64,000 nt of DNA from Dryomyza anilis (taxonomy: Eukaryota > Arthropoda > Insecta > Diptera > Dryomyzidae): the NCBI GenBank assembly GCA_951804985.1, contig OX638133.1:6344501-6408500 (forward strand). Direction: 5' to 3'. The translations under genes and the position numbers were made by a program. The notes beneath the pieces are model-generated. The model saw only the letters and a program-made list of their open reading frames with translations. It was not told the origin of the DNA and searched no databases. This document shows positions 24,512 through 34,435 of the stretch, piece after piece (the first letter of the stretch is position 1; the number at the start of each line of letters is the position of its first letter).

Positions 24512-24751
24512 ATATCGTCGTTGTAGAACGAAAAGTCACCAAATACATTTTTATCGAGTTTGTTGATTAATATTATATAAAGTAATTGGTGCATTTTTAA
24601 AGTTGAAATATCATTTGATAGATTTCTTATGATGTGGTAAAAAAATTGAGATCATCGATTAAAAATTGACAGATATATAAAGATTTTTGTAAAGGAATAT
24701 TTGGCATTTTAAAAATGTATTTGGTGACTTTTCGTTCTACAACGACGATAT
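24512..24751 (-). mobile_element. MITE, ATATCGTCGTTGTAG ends, copy 2 (opposite orientation)
   Basis: Same termini as the 23355 copy, 240 bp. The interior is reversed relative to it: attgacagatatataaag here is the complement of the atatctgtcaatttt block there. The two copies are 0.9 kb apart and face opposite ways. Confidence 0.87.
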
Positions 24752-25477
24752 GATTTTTCTTTGCAATGTTGAATATTCAAAAAAAATAAATCTAATTTTA
24801 TATATATAATATAAATACAAACATCATCATTAATATTTAGAAATCATCATTTATTTCTCAAACTAGTTTTCCTGAAAATTTACATTAATATAACTTAATG
24901 AAACAAGTATCTCCTTAGTACCTTTAAATGTTTATATCTATAATTATAAATTTTGTATAATTATTTTTACTCACGACTTATTTGATAATGAAAAAAAAAA
25001 TGTGTACTATAGAATATATGGGATTTACTAGTAATTAAGTTGAAATTAAAATAAAATATCTCTATATGAATTTAACTTAACGTTAACATAAATTACTAAA
25101 TTAGCTACTTTGCTATCATAAAGATAAAAATCTTCACAAGAATAGGCTATAAAAATATAGATCGTTTTTTTTTTTGCAATCTTCAACAGACATTGTCATA
25201 AATTGCGCTGTTTGTTGTTCTAGTTCTGAAGTCTAGAAATTTTTATAGGCCAGTTAACCGTAGTTCAAATATCGCATCATCTGAGTATTTTTTTATTTTT
25301 CGCACGCCAAGATTAAAATATTTTATGAGCTTAAGGTAGGTGAATGAGCGAATAATGTAAATATTTAAATATTTATCTTATTGCATTTGTGAATGCCTTA
25401 GTTAGTTAATGTGTTATATTAGTTAATAGATTGTTGAAGATGATCTGATTTATATATAAAAAAAACTCATAAATATC
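24752..25477. other. AT-rich stretch, nothing recognised
   Basis: No gene on either strand and no repeat I can place. Confidence 0.35.
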
Positions 25478-25740
25478 ACACAGAAAAAATCTCTTTTGAA
25501 ATAAGTTTGGAGAATATAAAAAGTTCGATGTAAACGACCGACTTCATTCGTATAAAACAAAAATGTCTACAAATTTATACATAAAACTGTTATATTCGGT
25601 TGGTATTTAAAATATTATCATATACACAAACCAAATTTTTCTAAACTGGTTGTTCTACAAACTAAAACGCTTTTAGATTTGACTATTAAAATCGACTTAA
25701 CAGTTTAGAGAACCGAATAAGTTGGTTGGCGTAAAAACTT
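25478..25740 (+). mobile_element. ACACAGAAAA-family element, diverged subtype
   Basis: Starts cacacagaaaaaatctctttt. The end block aaccgaataagttggttggc is shared with the family. The interior is the same subtype as 23737-23967 (catatacacaaaccaaat). Confidence 0.65.
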
Positions 25741-25885
25741 TGTTTTATATGCAGTTGCATGATTCGAGGAATCATTTAATTTTACAATTTAATTTTACAA
25801 AACAATTGCATTGTTTTTTAAAACATATTTACATGTTTTTTTTTTTGTCAGAATCATTAAATATTGTAGAAGACAAGTAGTATAC

Positions 25886-26185
25886 ACACACACAGAAAAA
25901 TCCTTTTTTGGCATGAGTTTGGAAGAATGAAAAAGTTAGTTGTACCAACTAACTTCATTCGGTTAAATCGAATTGTCTTCAAAATGGTTGAAGGAATATC
26001 TATATTAGCCTATACACTAGAAATATTAGTCTATACCCACTCCTAATGTGTCTAAATCTGCACTAAATTGTTCCAAAAAAGTTCGAAACTTTTAGTTTTG
26101 ACAACAACAACCAACTAAGCGGTAGAGAGAACCGAATAATTTGGTTGGGCAGAGAGTTGCTTGGCGAAACAAATCTCTATTCTGC
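25886..26185 (+). mobile_element. ACACAGAAAAATCC-family element, near full length
   Basis: Begins acacacagaaaaatcc and has the self-complementary agttagttgtaccaactaac, then cattcggttaaatcgaat. It closes with gaaccgaataatttggttgg and caaatctctattctgcgtg. The ends are roughly inverted (CACACAGAA... / ...TTCTGCGTG). It is directly followed by another copy. Confidence 0.75.
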
Positions 26186-26462
26186 GTGCAGAAAATTAGG
26201 TTGGTAGAATGGAAAAGTTAGTGGTAAAAAAACAATTTCATTAGATTTAAACGAATTTTCTACAAATTTGTTGACGCTGTTCACGCTTAAAATAGTTGCA
26301 AATACATACTCCAACTTTTTCAAAAACTCTTCGAAATAGGTTGAAGTCAAAACTACAATACTTTTACTGACGGCTGCAACAATCGACTTAGCAGTTAAAA
26401 CAACCAAATTAATGCGTTGGACAAGTAGATTGTTGGCGCAACCAATCTCTATTCTGTGTAGA
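26186..26462 (+). mobile_element. second ACACAGAAAA-family element abutting the first
   Basis: gtgcagaaaattaggttgg opens it and caaccaatctctattctgtg closes it. The pair share the junction, giving a head-to-tail dimer. Open frames across it are accidental. Confidence 0.65.
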
Positions 26463-27251
26463 TTATATGTCTTAATTACCGATCGCCAACTAAAGTTTTT
26501 CCACAATAAAATCATAACAAAAAAATTCTCACACCTTTATTGCAACCAGACAACAACTAAACTTGTAAAAATTATTAACAATGTAAAAAAAACCAATTGA
26601 CTTTTGAACCTTTTGTAACTGAGTTCTCAAATATTTCTATATTTAATGCACAAGACAGACAAGCACCAATCAGGGTTGCCAGCAAACACAGAAAACTTTA
26701 TCCATAAAATTAAAAGCCAATAGCACAGAAATAGTATTAAAAGCTATAACCATAAAAAGTAGTATTGAAAGTGCAATGATTTCATTTAACTTTACTTGTA
26801 CAGCTTCAATATTACGAGTTGTAAATTAATAATTAAATGAATAGGCAAAGTTTGAATGCATCGTCATGACTCAAGTTATCTATTCAATTACATAATTCTA
26901 GTGCTCTTCCAACAATGTCTAGAAATCGGGTTTTACAGGTATTTTTAATTAAATGCATAATAGACTTTTTTTAAATACATAAATTCGAATATTTTTATAA
27001 ATTTGCATTTGAATGGAATTCTATGTAAAACCCTTAAACAAATTGTTTCTTTTTTATACTATGGAAGATCTCAACTGTTATGTTTATCAACTGATATACA
27101 AAAAATACTATATATTTTCTTAAATATAAAACTATAAATGCACGTGCATATCAAATGCTAATATAAACCATAAACGTAATACTTTATAAAAAAGGTTTAC
27201 CAGAACTTTGTAATTAGTTCCACAATTTATTTAAGTGTTATAAGTTTCCTA
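26463..27251. other. AT-rich stretch, nothing recognised
   Basis: No gene or repeat supported. Confidence 0.35.
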
Positions 27252-27530
27252 CACACAGAAAAATCCTCTTTTGGCACGAGGTTGAAGTAATAAAAAAGTT
27301 AGTTGTACCAACTTCATTCGGTTAAATCGAATGGTTTACAAATTTGCTGGCGGAACTGTCATATTAGCCTAATGATTCTAAATCTGTAATAAATCGTTCT
27401 AAAACAGTTCGAAATTTGTTGCAGTACAAACTACAACTTTTTTAATTTTGACAACAACAACCAACTAAGCGGTTGAGGGAACCGAATAAGTTGGTTGGGC
27501 AAAGAGTTGGTTGGCGCAACAAATCTCGAT
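27252..27530 (+). mobile_element. ACACAGAAAAATCC-family element
   Basis: Same end blocks as the 25886 copy: cacacagaaaaatcctctttt at the left, ttggttggcgcaacaaatct at the right. The last few bases of the 3' terminus (ctgtgtgt) are missing. Confidence 0.75.
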
Positions 27531-27671
27531 ATTATAATTTTTAGCATGATAATAACAATTGTGACAAACAATTAGAATCGAATATTCTTTATATTGAACC
27601 TGCATTTCATTTATATATTTACATTTTGAAACTTATTCGAATATTTATCCATTTTATTATTTTATATCTTC

Positions 27672-27998
27672 ACTCAGAAAAATCCCCTTTTGACATTAGG
27701 TTGGAAGAATGAAAATGTTAGTTGTACCAACTAACTTCATTCGGTTAAATCGAATGGTTTACAGATTTGCTGGCGGAACTACCAAATTAGAATATATACA
27801 TGCAATATTAGTCTTTACACACTCCTAATGGTTCTAAATCTGTACTAAATTGTTCTACAACAGTTCGAAATTGTTTGCAGAACAAACACAACTATTTTTA
27901 TTTTGACAATAACAGCCGACTTAGCTGTTGAGAGAACCGAATAAGTCTGATGGGCAGAGAGTTTTTTGGCGCAACAAATCTCTACTCTGTGTGTACAA
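27672..27998 (+). mobile_element. ACACAGAAAAATCC-family element, full length
   Basis: cactcagaaaaatcccctttt at the left and caacaaatctctactctgtg at the right, with the full interior including ctggcggaactaccaaatta. About 327 bp; it can serve as a family reference together with 41674-41999. Confidence 0.78.
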
Positions 27999-28218
27999 AC
28001 GGTTTTAACACTTTTATTTGTGTTTGTTTGTGATAGTTTTTACCAGAAACTATTCAGTTTCTTATATGTGGTAATAATTGTACTTCATAGAATATTTTTT
28101 TAAATCTTGCACACTTTTCTTTAAATCAATGACCATATCAAAAAAAAGTGTTTCTTAAAAAACTCGTCTAAGTTTTCTTCAAAGATTAATTTTCTATTTA
28201 GCTTATTTAATTATATAA

Positions 28219-28475
28219 ATCGTCGTTGTAGATCGAAAAGTCACCAAATACATTTTCAAAATGCCAAATATTCATTTACAAAAATCTGTATATATCTGTC
28301 AATTTTTAATCTATGATCTCAATTTTTTTACCACATGATAACAAAATGTAAATCTATAAATTGATATTTTAACTCTAAAAATGCATCAATTACTTTTTAT
28401 AATATTAATCAACAAACTCGAAATTTAAGTTTTTCATAAAAATGTATTTGCTGATTTTTCGTTCTACAACGACGA
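28219..28475 (+). mobile_element. MITE, TCGTCGTTGTAG ends, copy 3
   Basis: Same orientation and interior as the 23355 copy (atatctgtcaatttttaatc, accacatgataacaaaa). Termini atcgtcgttgtag / ctacaacgacga; the last bases differ. Confidence 0.86.
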
Positions 28476-30122
28476 AATTATTTTTTTTTCAGTTTTTATA
28501 TTTTTTATGAACTAATAAGAAACTTCTGATTAAAATATTAAATACTTTTAATTTGTTCCACAGTGCATCCACATATAAATATTAATCGTATTCAATTTAA
28601 ACATCATCTGTCTGACAAGTGGAGAATGTATGCATTTAATATTGTTTTCTTTGTTTCTTTGTTGTTTACGGCAGTTACATATTATGTTTCATTACGCAAT
28701 TATTGCAGCATCTGTTGGCATTGCTACTGCTTTAAACTTAGGTTGCAAGATGCAGTTGAACCGCATTTCAAAAATCCTACATAACTTAAAAATATCTTTT
28801 ACAGTGGTTTGTAATTTAAGGTTTGTCGTACAAAATTTTATAACCATCAGCATAGCATATTAAGAGAGAGTTTATTGTAATACTTTTTATATTCATACAA
28901 AAAAGGTTGTTTGCAGCAAACATAATATCATAAAATTTGATGATTATAATTGACTTTTACATTTATTTTCTAATTAATCTATTTATTTTAGTATTCATTT
29001 CATGAAATATGGTTGCATAATACCATAACAAACATAATATGTTTGCTGCAAAACATATTCGGTGCTCTCCTCGATTTTTTCGACTCTAAACAAGTTGTGT
29101 ATTTCAAATGCCAACAGAATATGACAGTTCCATCAACAAACGAAATGAATTGATTGCTACAACCAACTTTTTGTTCTATCAACAAACTTATAAAAATTTC
29201 CTTTTAACCATATGATTTGGTTGGTACAACTAACTTTTTATGGTTTTTGCTATGTTTACGTATTCGTTCCACTGTTCATGCAGTGTGGTTATTACGTATG
29301 TAACTATATAAACGTCATTTGCCAACAACATTTACCAACAACAACTACAATATGGTAAACAATAAGCACAACAAACACATTGTTAAATAAATTAAATTAT
29401 GGAAGAAACCCAAAGTGCGGCACTATGACAATCAGTACAAAAATAACTTTTTAACGCGCTAAACAAATTTAAAAAATGAAAAATGAGAAAAGCGACAAAT
29501 TTTTGAATTGTGTTAGAGCAAAGAAAGTTAATATTTATTTTTATGAAATAAAACTAGTTTTAGAATAATTTTTAAGTTGAAAAATACATAAATAGATCGA
29601 TATAAAAATCGATAGATATTTTTCGATATTTTATTAAAATCATTCAAAATATTTATATTGTATTCAATATTAAACCCACCAGTTTCACTACTATTTAAAA
29701 ATATGTTTTCTTATAAAATCTAAAAATTACAATAATTTATTCTATAGACTAATTTCAATAACAAACATAATTAAAATTACAAAAAAATATATATTTATTG
29801 TGTACTCTTTTAAATTTTTAAACTTAGATTAAACTTTTAGGCATTTTTAAAACTATATAGTTACTAAAGAAAAAATGCCGAATATTAATATATTTTACAG
29901 TGAGAAAGACAATTAGCAAACAGTCCATATTTATGATATGTTTACTTAAAAAATAAAATAAAATCTAATTTAAACTAAGTTTAATTTGAAAATGTGACTC
30001 AAAAACTGAACATAAGTGTACATCAGACTAAGTTTAAACTTTGTTTCATCAATTATCAATTTAAATTAAATAAACAAACTTTGTTAGTGGTTTTTTAGTA
30101 AGAGTTGGAGTCATTTAATATG
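28476..30122. other. AT-rich stretch with a decayed repeat, no gene
   Basis: Positions 29040-29230 (catattcggtgctctc, gacagttccatcaacaaacg, gatttggttggtacaac) look like a reversed, badly diverged ACACAGAAAA-family relative. Two short overlapping frames at 28563-28863 have no recognisable domain. Near 29300 a TATA-like ctatataaac is followed by CAA-rich text, which is too weak to call a promoter. Confidence 0.35.
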
Positions 30123-30897
30123 CCCCCCCCCCCATTTGTTCTAATTTATAATGATAAACCTGTTCATGCCCAATACTTTGTAACCAATTACAATGATTTT
30201 AAAATGTTAAGTTATGCTGCAGAAATAAATATACAGTGGCGCATCTTGTAATTTGGTGGTTTAAATTTTAAAAAATTGATATAACTGAGAAATAATTTTA
30301 AACATTTATGAAAATTATATCCATTATCAGTTTAACTCACAGAACATATTTGTTGATCATATTTCCAAATATAATTTTATTTTTTAATTTCAACCACCAA
30401 ATCACAAGACCCGCTACTGTTTAATTATTTCTACAGCATTTCTAATAAAATTAAAATCACTGTGATTGATAGAAAAATACTGTAAATGAACTGGTCTATC
30501 ATTATAAATTAGAAAAAATGGGGTGATCGATAACGAAATTTTGAGAAAATCAATGACAAAGTATAAATTTTAATTTTTATTTTTGTAAATTTCAAATTTA
30601 CGTACAGGTTAGAAAATGAAGAAATCATGAAGTTCGAAGGTGTGATATATCATTGGAAAGGAAATTTAATTTTCTAAAACATGAGTTAAAAATTGTTATA
30701 CATTTATCAACATACCATACTTTATAACCAATTTTCTTGACTAGGTTATGTCAGTTATATGTTTTTACTAAACACCTTGTATCTCAAACAGGGTGCAAAA
30801 TAGGACATAATTTTATTTTAAATTTTCTTATTTTTTTTTTGAGTCATAGAATGACACCCTGAAATATTGACATCGATGAAACAAATACCCTGTATAA
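30123..30897. mobile_element. second copy of the TATACAGGG foldback element, left arm truncated
   Basis: The right arm ends ccctgtata at 30897 and follows the 1343-2269 copy closely (ttgacatcgatgaaac, aggacataattttatttt, cagaaataa near the centre). The palindrome centre is near 30332 and includes an extra inner arm pair (aatttggtggttt / aaccaccaaat) absent from the first copy. The left arm is cut at an 11-C run (30123-30133) that replaces the four C's of the intact arm. Confidence 0.8.
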
Positions 30898-30929
30898 TTT
30901 CAGTATTATAAAATATAAGAAAAAGAATA

Positions 30930-31139
30930 GAATTCTAACCGCCAGACAACTTTAAAGTGAGAAGAATAATACTCAGATTTTTCCACAAAACATAAAATAC
31001 CAGCTTCCAATTTGATAACAATTTTAGGGTAACATGTGGTCGCTGATCTCGAATCTGTAGTCCGTTCTGCTCCATCACCTCTGAGTCTCTCACAATTTCG
31101 GGTCAAATAGGAATACTTAGGGTGTTGACAGTACAACAA
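30930..31139 (-). pseudogene. decayed protein-coding fragment, copy 1
   Basis: On the - strand it reads LYCQHP, YLTRNCE, RGDGAERT and DSRSATTCYPKIVIKLE. The same order of motifs appears in a second copy on the + strand at 31940-32093 and, more decayed, on the - strand at 32371-32475. Amino-acid-level resemblance between copies suggests a former coding exon or transposon gene. I do not recognise the family. Confidence 0.45.
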
Positions 31140-31170
31140 ATTTTCAGCTATCTAAAATATTTGTCACATG

Positions 31171-31612
31171 CCCTAGTAGAAATTTTGGTAGGGCCATGCT
31201 CATAAACTGATCACGTCATTATTTGAGATGATCGGGATATGACGAGGCCCACAATGTCCTTGTAACGCAGTGTCCTGATCATGTACTCACCTCAGGCAAT
31301 GATCATGTACTGATCGGGTAATTCCCCATATCATTATTTATCTGACCTTGTTAAAACATGAGCATACGAAAGCACTACAAATACCCGATGAAATAAAATA
31401 TCATACCTCATTGAAACCTGATCATTGCCCGATGAAAATTTCTTTATGAGGAACAACTAATGTAGCTTTGATCGGGACCATTGGCTGTTTAGATAATGTA
31501 AACCCTGCTATGGTGAGCATGACAAGGGAACGATCATATTTGCTCTAATAGGGGTTACCTGACGAAACTCCGATCATTTCCCGATGGCGCATCGGGAAAA
31601 TTTCCACTAGGG
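31171..31612. mobile_element. 442-bp TIR element, CCCTAGTAGAAATTTT ends, GATCA-rich
   Basis: Left CCCTAGTAGAAATTTT, right AAAATTTCCACTAGGG, a 16-bp inverted pair with one mismatch. The interior has many tgatca/gatcgg motifs, like the CCCGAGTGGAAATT elements at 56.9-59.5 kb, to which it is probably related. It sits between two decayed coding fragments. Confidence 0.75.
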
Positions 31613-31939
31613 TGTGATTGCAACATAATAAACAAAATACAAAATTTATTGTTTTTTTATTATAATTATTATTATTATTAATCTGTTTAATGGGTGGATC
31701 TAAGGCAATTTTGTTATTTGAAGACCCCACCTCATTTTTTATATGAAACATATTTGCCAAAGAGTATAATAGTTCTCTCAAGCGATTACGCGGTATGTCG
31801 AAATTTGTATTTAGTAGGGTTCAAAAGCGAAACAACGAGGGCTATAGAAAAGCGTTGGGACGACGGTGTCAAAGTAAAAAAATACGCAAGTATATGATAA
31901 AAAAACGTTCCTGAAGACACAACATCTGCACAATTGAAT

Positions 31940-32093
31940 TTTAAATATTTATTGTACTGTTTGTAAACACCCTAATTGTATTTATTTGAACACAAATTGT
32001 GAGGAACCCAGAGGTGATGAAGTAATACGGACTTCAGATTCGAGATCAGCGACCCCATGTTACCCTAAAATCGTTATCAAATTGGAAGATAGC
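31940..32093 (+). pseudogene. decayed protein-coding fragment, copy 2
   Basis: The + strand reads HPNCIYLNTNCE, RGDEVIRTS and DSRSATPCYPKIVIKLE, parallel to copy 1 at 30930-31139 but in the opposite direction. The frame upstream breaks between the LYC and HP motifs, so it cannot be expressed as an intact gene. Confidence 0.45.
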
Positions 32094-32196
32094 CTTAAAC
32101 ACATTGAAGAATTTAAAAAAGTTTAAAAAATGTTCTATTCAAATAAATTTGGCGATCACTTTACTGCAATAAATTTATTGGTTTATGTCGTACATT

Positions 32197-32320
32197 GTTC
32201 ACAGAGAAAAATCCTCATTTACCATATGGTTGAAATAAAGAAAATTTAGTTGTAACAACAAACTTCTTTCGGTTAAATTGAAATTTCTACATATTGGTGG
32301 ATGGAACTGCTATATTTTCG
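32197..32320 (+). mobile_element. truncated ACACAGAAAAATCC-family copy
   Basis: cacagagaaaaatcctcattt followed by ttagttgtaacaacaaac and tttcggttaaattgaa. Only the left third is present. Confidence 0.55.
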
Positions 32321-32370
32321 TCAGTATTAATTGCTTATAAATTAATTACACATTGCAACAAATGTGCAAC

Positions 32371-32475
32371 TATATACCAATATTCCGATTTATTAAAGAT
32401 TTTAGGATAATATGAAGTCGCTGAATTCACAATTGGCAGTTCAAAAGGAAATCCTAGAGTATTTAAAAACTGTAC
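32371..32475 (-). pseudogene. decayed protein-coding fragment, copy 3
   Basis: The - strand reads NSATSYYPKI, matching the RSATxCYPKI core of the copies at 30930 and 31940, and the DNA aligns over tcagcgac and cctaaaatc. It is the most diverged of the three. Confidence 0.35.
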
Positions 32476-32532
32476 AAAAAATAGTTCAATATCAAAAGAT
32501 ACGGATTTGATGGTTTCAGAAAAACTATTTAT

Positions 32533-32756
32533 AACACCCATAAATAAAGTCCCTCAAATTCCATTAAAATTGTTCAATAGGACAATTATTGATTTAATAG
32601 TATACAAAAAATAAATCTTTTCATATAAACTCTATGGCAATGTCATGGTCTTTTCTAGTATTTAATAGTATTTTCCGATTAAAATAATAATTTATTCTAT
32701 TGCGTATTTTTAATAGTAAAAAACTATTATTTATATAGTATTTTTTTCTGGGTGCA
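32533..32756. mobile_element. MITE, ACACCCAGAAAA family
   Basis: Left acacccataaataaag (degenerate), right ttttttctgggtgca. The interior aattgttcaataggacaa and tttaatagtatacaaaaaat matches the 40906-41177 copy over most of its length. Confidence 0.72.
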
Positions 32757-32823
32757 TGAAGAGATGTCATCGTTCAATCGCTTTTCTATAAACCCCCCAT
32801 TTAATGACATAGTAAAAACCATG

Positions 32824-33162
32824 CACACAGAGTTGTGATTTGTTGCGCCAACCAACTCTCTGCCCAACCAACTTATTCGGTTCTCTCAGCCGCCTAATCG
32901 GTTGTTATTGTCAAAATGAAAATAGTTGTAGTTTGTACTGCAACCAATTCGAACTGTTTTAGAACAATTTAGTACAGATTTAGAACCATTAGTTTTAGAA
33001 CAATTTAGTACAGATTTAGAACCATTAGGAGTGTGTATAGGCTAATATGTCAGTTCCGCCAGCATATCTGTAAACCATTCGATTAAATGAATGAAGTTAG
33101 TTGGTACAAATAACATTTTCATTCTTCCAACCTCATGCCAAAAGAGGATTTTTCTGTGAGGG
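32824..33162 (-). mobile_element. ACACAGAAAAATCC-family element, reversed, with an internal duplication
   Basis: Left cacacagagttgtgatttgt is the complement of the family's right end; right aaaagaggatttttctgtg is the complement of its left end. A ~35-bp block (ttttagaacaatttagtaca) is tandemly duplicated at 32955-33025, which makes this copy longer than the others. Confidence 0.75.
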
Positions 33163-33249
33163 TATAACAGTTCGCGGACATATGTCACAATTTTTTACAA
33201 AAATATCCACTAAAACCACAAACAGTATTTTTGAAGAACTAAAAAAATT

Positions 33250-33560
33250 GTAGCCGCGGTAGCTCAGTGGTTAGTGCGTTGGACTGCGAGTCGAAAGGTC
33301 CCCGGTTCAAGCCTGGACTGGGGCTAACAACATCTTTTCATAGAAACATTTTTCTATACCGCGCTACCTCTCGTCAGTAAATGGCAAACCTACGAGAGTA
33401 AAACATTGCCTATGAAAAGCTCTCACCCGCCGTTCGGATTCGGCAATAAACTGTAGGTCCCACCACTTTGAGTACAAATAAAACACGCACAGCTCAAAAT
33501 GGTGAGAGAGCTCGGCCGAAGTTCTGTACAGGACTGTAGCGCCAAACTATTATTATTATT
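33250..33560 (+). mobile_element. tRNA-derived SINE, full length, with 9-bp target duplication
   Basis: The head gTAGCCGCGGTAGCTCAGTGG...GGTTCAAGCC folds like a tRNA 5' domain and carries RNA polymerase III boxes A and B. The anticodon position of the head reads GCG and the body after it is unrelated to tRNA. The tail is (ATT)n. AAAAAAATT occurs on both sides (33241-33249 and 33561-33569). It is the best-preserved copy in the window. It is not a functional tRNA gene: the aminoacyl stem is not closed. Confidence 0.94.
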
Positions 33561-33639
33561 AAAAAAATTTAACATGGCTTACGATATATTGTTATATATA
33601 ATGATATACATCGAAAAATATTCAAAACCTAATGAACTA

Positions 33640-33975
33640 CTCCCCAGTAAATCAAACGATATATTAACTATATCGAAACGATATAATTTATAGGCCAAAA
33701 TTGTCCATTTCCAGAATCTATATTTATACGAAAACGATATGATTCTCGATAAATACGATATCTTTGATATCTTTGTTTTTGTCATATTTGAAATAGTTTT
33801 ATTGAAATAGTTAATATTGAAATAGTTTTCATTTCCGATAAAAAAAAATTATTTATTCATAAAATTTTGTCTTTGAGATCACATAATTCAATTTAAAAAT
33901 ATTTTCAATTTCATATCGAAAATGTATCATTATTCAAAATTATCGTCAATTCAAAATTATCGTCAAATGGTTTGT
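33640..33975. repeat. remnant of a dispersed ATCGATA-rich element
   Basis: cagtaaatcaaacgatata, ggccaaaattgtccatttcc and acgaaaacgatatgattctc align with the left end of 21535-22620 and with 43081-43415 reversed. ttcaaaattatcgtcaa is tandemly duplicated near 33940-33965. Confidence 0.5.
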
Positions 33976-34084
33976 AGGGTTATAATTTGGTTTTTTATAC
34001 AATAGGCTTCATTGTTTTTTTTTCAATAAGTGTATAAATCAAGTGAAGTAATATTTTGTATAAAACAACCAAAACTCCATAATT

Positions 34085-34435
34085 ACCATTAACAATTTCC
34101 GCGATGGGGTTTCCCTGACGTTGGCGCCCCATTGTTCTCACGCGCTCCAAATCACTCTACATATTTGACGCTCTCATTGGAGCCAACGCTGCCGAAACGA
34201 GTTATCGACTGAATGAGAGCGCTTGTGATCGTTGACACAATCAAAGTAACGAGTAAACCAAAAAAAAAACCAGCGAAATGTTTCGATTTCAGTTGGGGTA
34301 AAAGAAAAAAAAACGAGTAAATTATGGGGAAACAGAAAAGCGCAGCCGATTGAGACAGTAACAAAATATTATTTTTTATTGTTTTGTTGTTGTTATTTTA
34401 TAAAGACAGACAGACAATTGCGCTGAGCACGAGTC
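34085..34435 (+). promoter_or_regulatory. putative promoter region of the KRAP-domain gene
   Basis: Positions 34095-34260 are clearly more GC- and CpG-rich (gacgttggcgccccattg, ccaacgctgccgaaacgag) than the AT-rich DNA around. A TATAAAG lies at 34399-34405 and initiator-like gagTCAGag and gagTCAGTcgg follow at about 34434 and 34446. After this point the sequence turns into CAA-rich leader. TATA-to-initiator spacing is a little longer than ideal, so the exact start is uncertain. Confidence 0.4.

Noticed and set aside
33251..33325. tRNA gene with boxes A and B
   Set aside because: The aminoacyl stem is not closed, the same head recurs in several copies fused to the same non-tRNA body, and target duplications flank the whole unit; these are SINE heads.
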